The notes under the pieces were generated by a model. It was not told where the DNA came from and did no database searches. It saw only the letters and a list, made by a program, of their open reading frames with translations. The position numbers and the translations under genes are program-made. A DNA stretch of 64,000 bases from Gemmatimonadaceae bacterium (GTDB taxonomy: Bacteria; Gemmatimonadota; Gemmatimonadetes; Gemmatimonadales; Gemmatimonadaceae): NCBI GenBank assembly GCA_016720905.1, contig JADKJT010000019.1:1-64000 (forward strand), given 5' to 3'. Positions 63,714 to 64,000 of the stretch are shown here, in pieces. Numbering within the stretch: the stretch's first letter is position 1; each line of letters starts with the position of its first letter.

Positions 63714-64000
63714 TCAGTTGCCGGCTTGCCTTAGTACAGCCTCGTAGAAGCCGAGCGCGTCGATGATCCGTCCAGTCCTTTCGTACGCAGCGCCCGCTTC
63801 AGCAAGGGTCACCGGCGTCCGGAGTCCCACATCTATTGCGCGTAAGTTGCCTCGGAGAAAGTCCGCGATACCGCGCTGATGGTGGGCCGCGGCCTTCGCA
63901 AGCTCGTCCGAGCGAGCCAATGAACGCACGAGCGCGACCTGCAGACTCGAATTCTCGCTTCGGACCCATCGCCGCACTGCCTCGTCTCGCCAATCTCTGG
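63714..64000 (-). CDS. C-terminal part of a helical (TPR-like) protein, runs off right edge
   Basis: The minus-strand frame is open from the window edge: RDWRDEAVRRWVRSENSSLQ, VALVRSLARSDELAKAAAHH, and then LAEAGAAYERTGRIIDALGF, ending YEAVLRQAGN. The last stretch has the spacing of a tetratricopeptide helix pair (AGAAYERTGRIIDALGFYEAVL). Only about 94 residues are visible, so start, length and function are unknown. The next gene begins 4 bp after its stop. Confidence 0.5.
   Translation of the reverse strand, partial: RDWRDEAVRRWVRSENSSLQVALVRSLARSDELAKAAAHHQRGIADFLRGNLRAIDVGLRTPVTLAEAGAAYERTGRIIDALGFYEAVLRQAGN

Noticed and set aside
1..64000. CRISPR arrays, tRNA or rRNA genes, complete prophage or complete insertion sequence
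   Set aside because: I saw no regularly spaced repeat array, no cloverleaf-like or rRNA-like sequence and no intact transposase or phage structural gene.

Overview
The window is GC-rich, densely coded chromosomal DNA from a Gram-negative bacterium with an outer membrane: it has a TonB receptor, a BamA/TamA-like barrel, and many lipoprotein and Tat signals. The gene mix (secreted PIG-L deacetylase, M20 and TldD/TldE peptidases, many Ig-like or beta-propeller lipoproteins, RCC1 repeats, paired ArsR/SRPBCC genes, alpha-ketoglutarate dehydrogenase E1 with no adjacent E2) fits a Gemmatimonadota-like heterotroph. That assignment is inference; no rRNA or marker gene is present. I saw no tRNA, rRNA or CRISPR array.

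Region 1 (1-16.7 kb) is housekeeping and signalling: the end of msrP and all of msrQ; a membrane PAS-GGDEF-EAL protein; a THUMP RNA methyltransferase; a divergent vitamin-salvage locus in which pnuC and a NadR-like kinase face a TonB receptor headed by a TPP riboswitch; an ECF sigma/anti-sigma pair; a GAF histidine kinase; sucA; and a secreted PIG-L protein.

Region 2 (16.7-34.7 kb) holds a sodium:solute symporter with a possible 32-residue membrane companion, NDH-2, a hybrid kinase translationally coupled to a REC-ANTAR regulator, an M20 peptidase, the TldD/TldE pair, a 41-bp perfect inverted repeat, a superinfection-immunity-like protein beside a BamA-like barrel, a DUF1080 and SBP56-like lipoprotein pair, a threonine dehydratase-like enzyme and a secreted phosphoesterase. 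Clear hairpin terminators lie at 22.27, 34.68 and 41.93 kb.

Region 3 (34.7-46.1 kb) has a chimeric asparaginase remnant, a four-repeat Ig-like lipoprotein, an intact asparaginase, a HExxH lipoprotein with an internal sorting-signal-like segment, a secreted amidohydrolase, and the first HTH/SRPBCC module, which is probably leaderless with an operator inside its promoter.

Region 4 (46.1-59.2 kb) is striking for broken genes. A C39-like cysteine peptidase/PKD protein, a beta-propeller protein, an RCC1 protein, a repeat lipoprotein and the 5' third of a BTAD-ATPase-TM-TolB regulator can each be followed only by changing reading frame. Either this is a decaying region or the assembly carries indels here. 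A second ArsR/SRPBCC module follows, again probably leaderless.

Region 5 (59.2-64 kb) contains a lipoprotein paralogous to the broken cysteine peptidase but lacking its catalytic residues. It is followed by an accessory scrap heap: a transposase-like remnant, short direct repeats, a truncated HigA-like antitoxin, a truncated M48-type peptidase, and two poorly recognisable genes running off the right edge.
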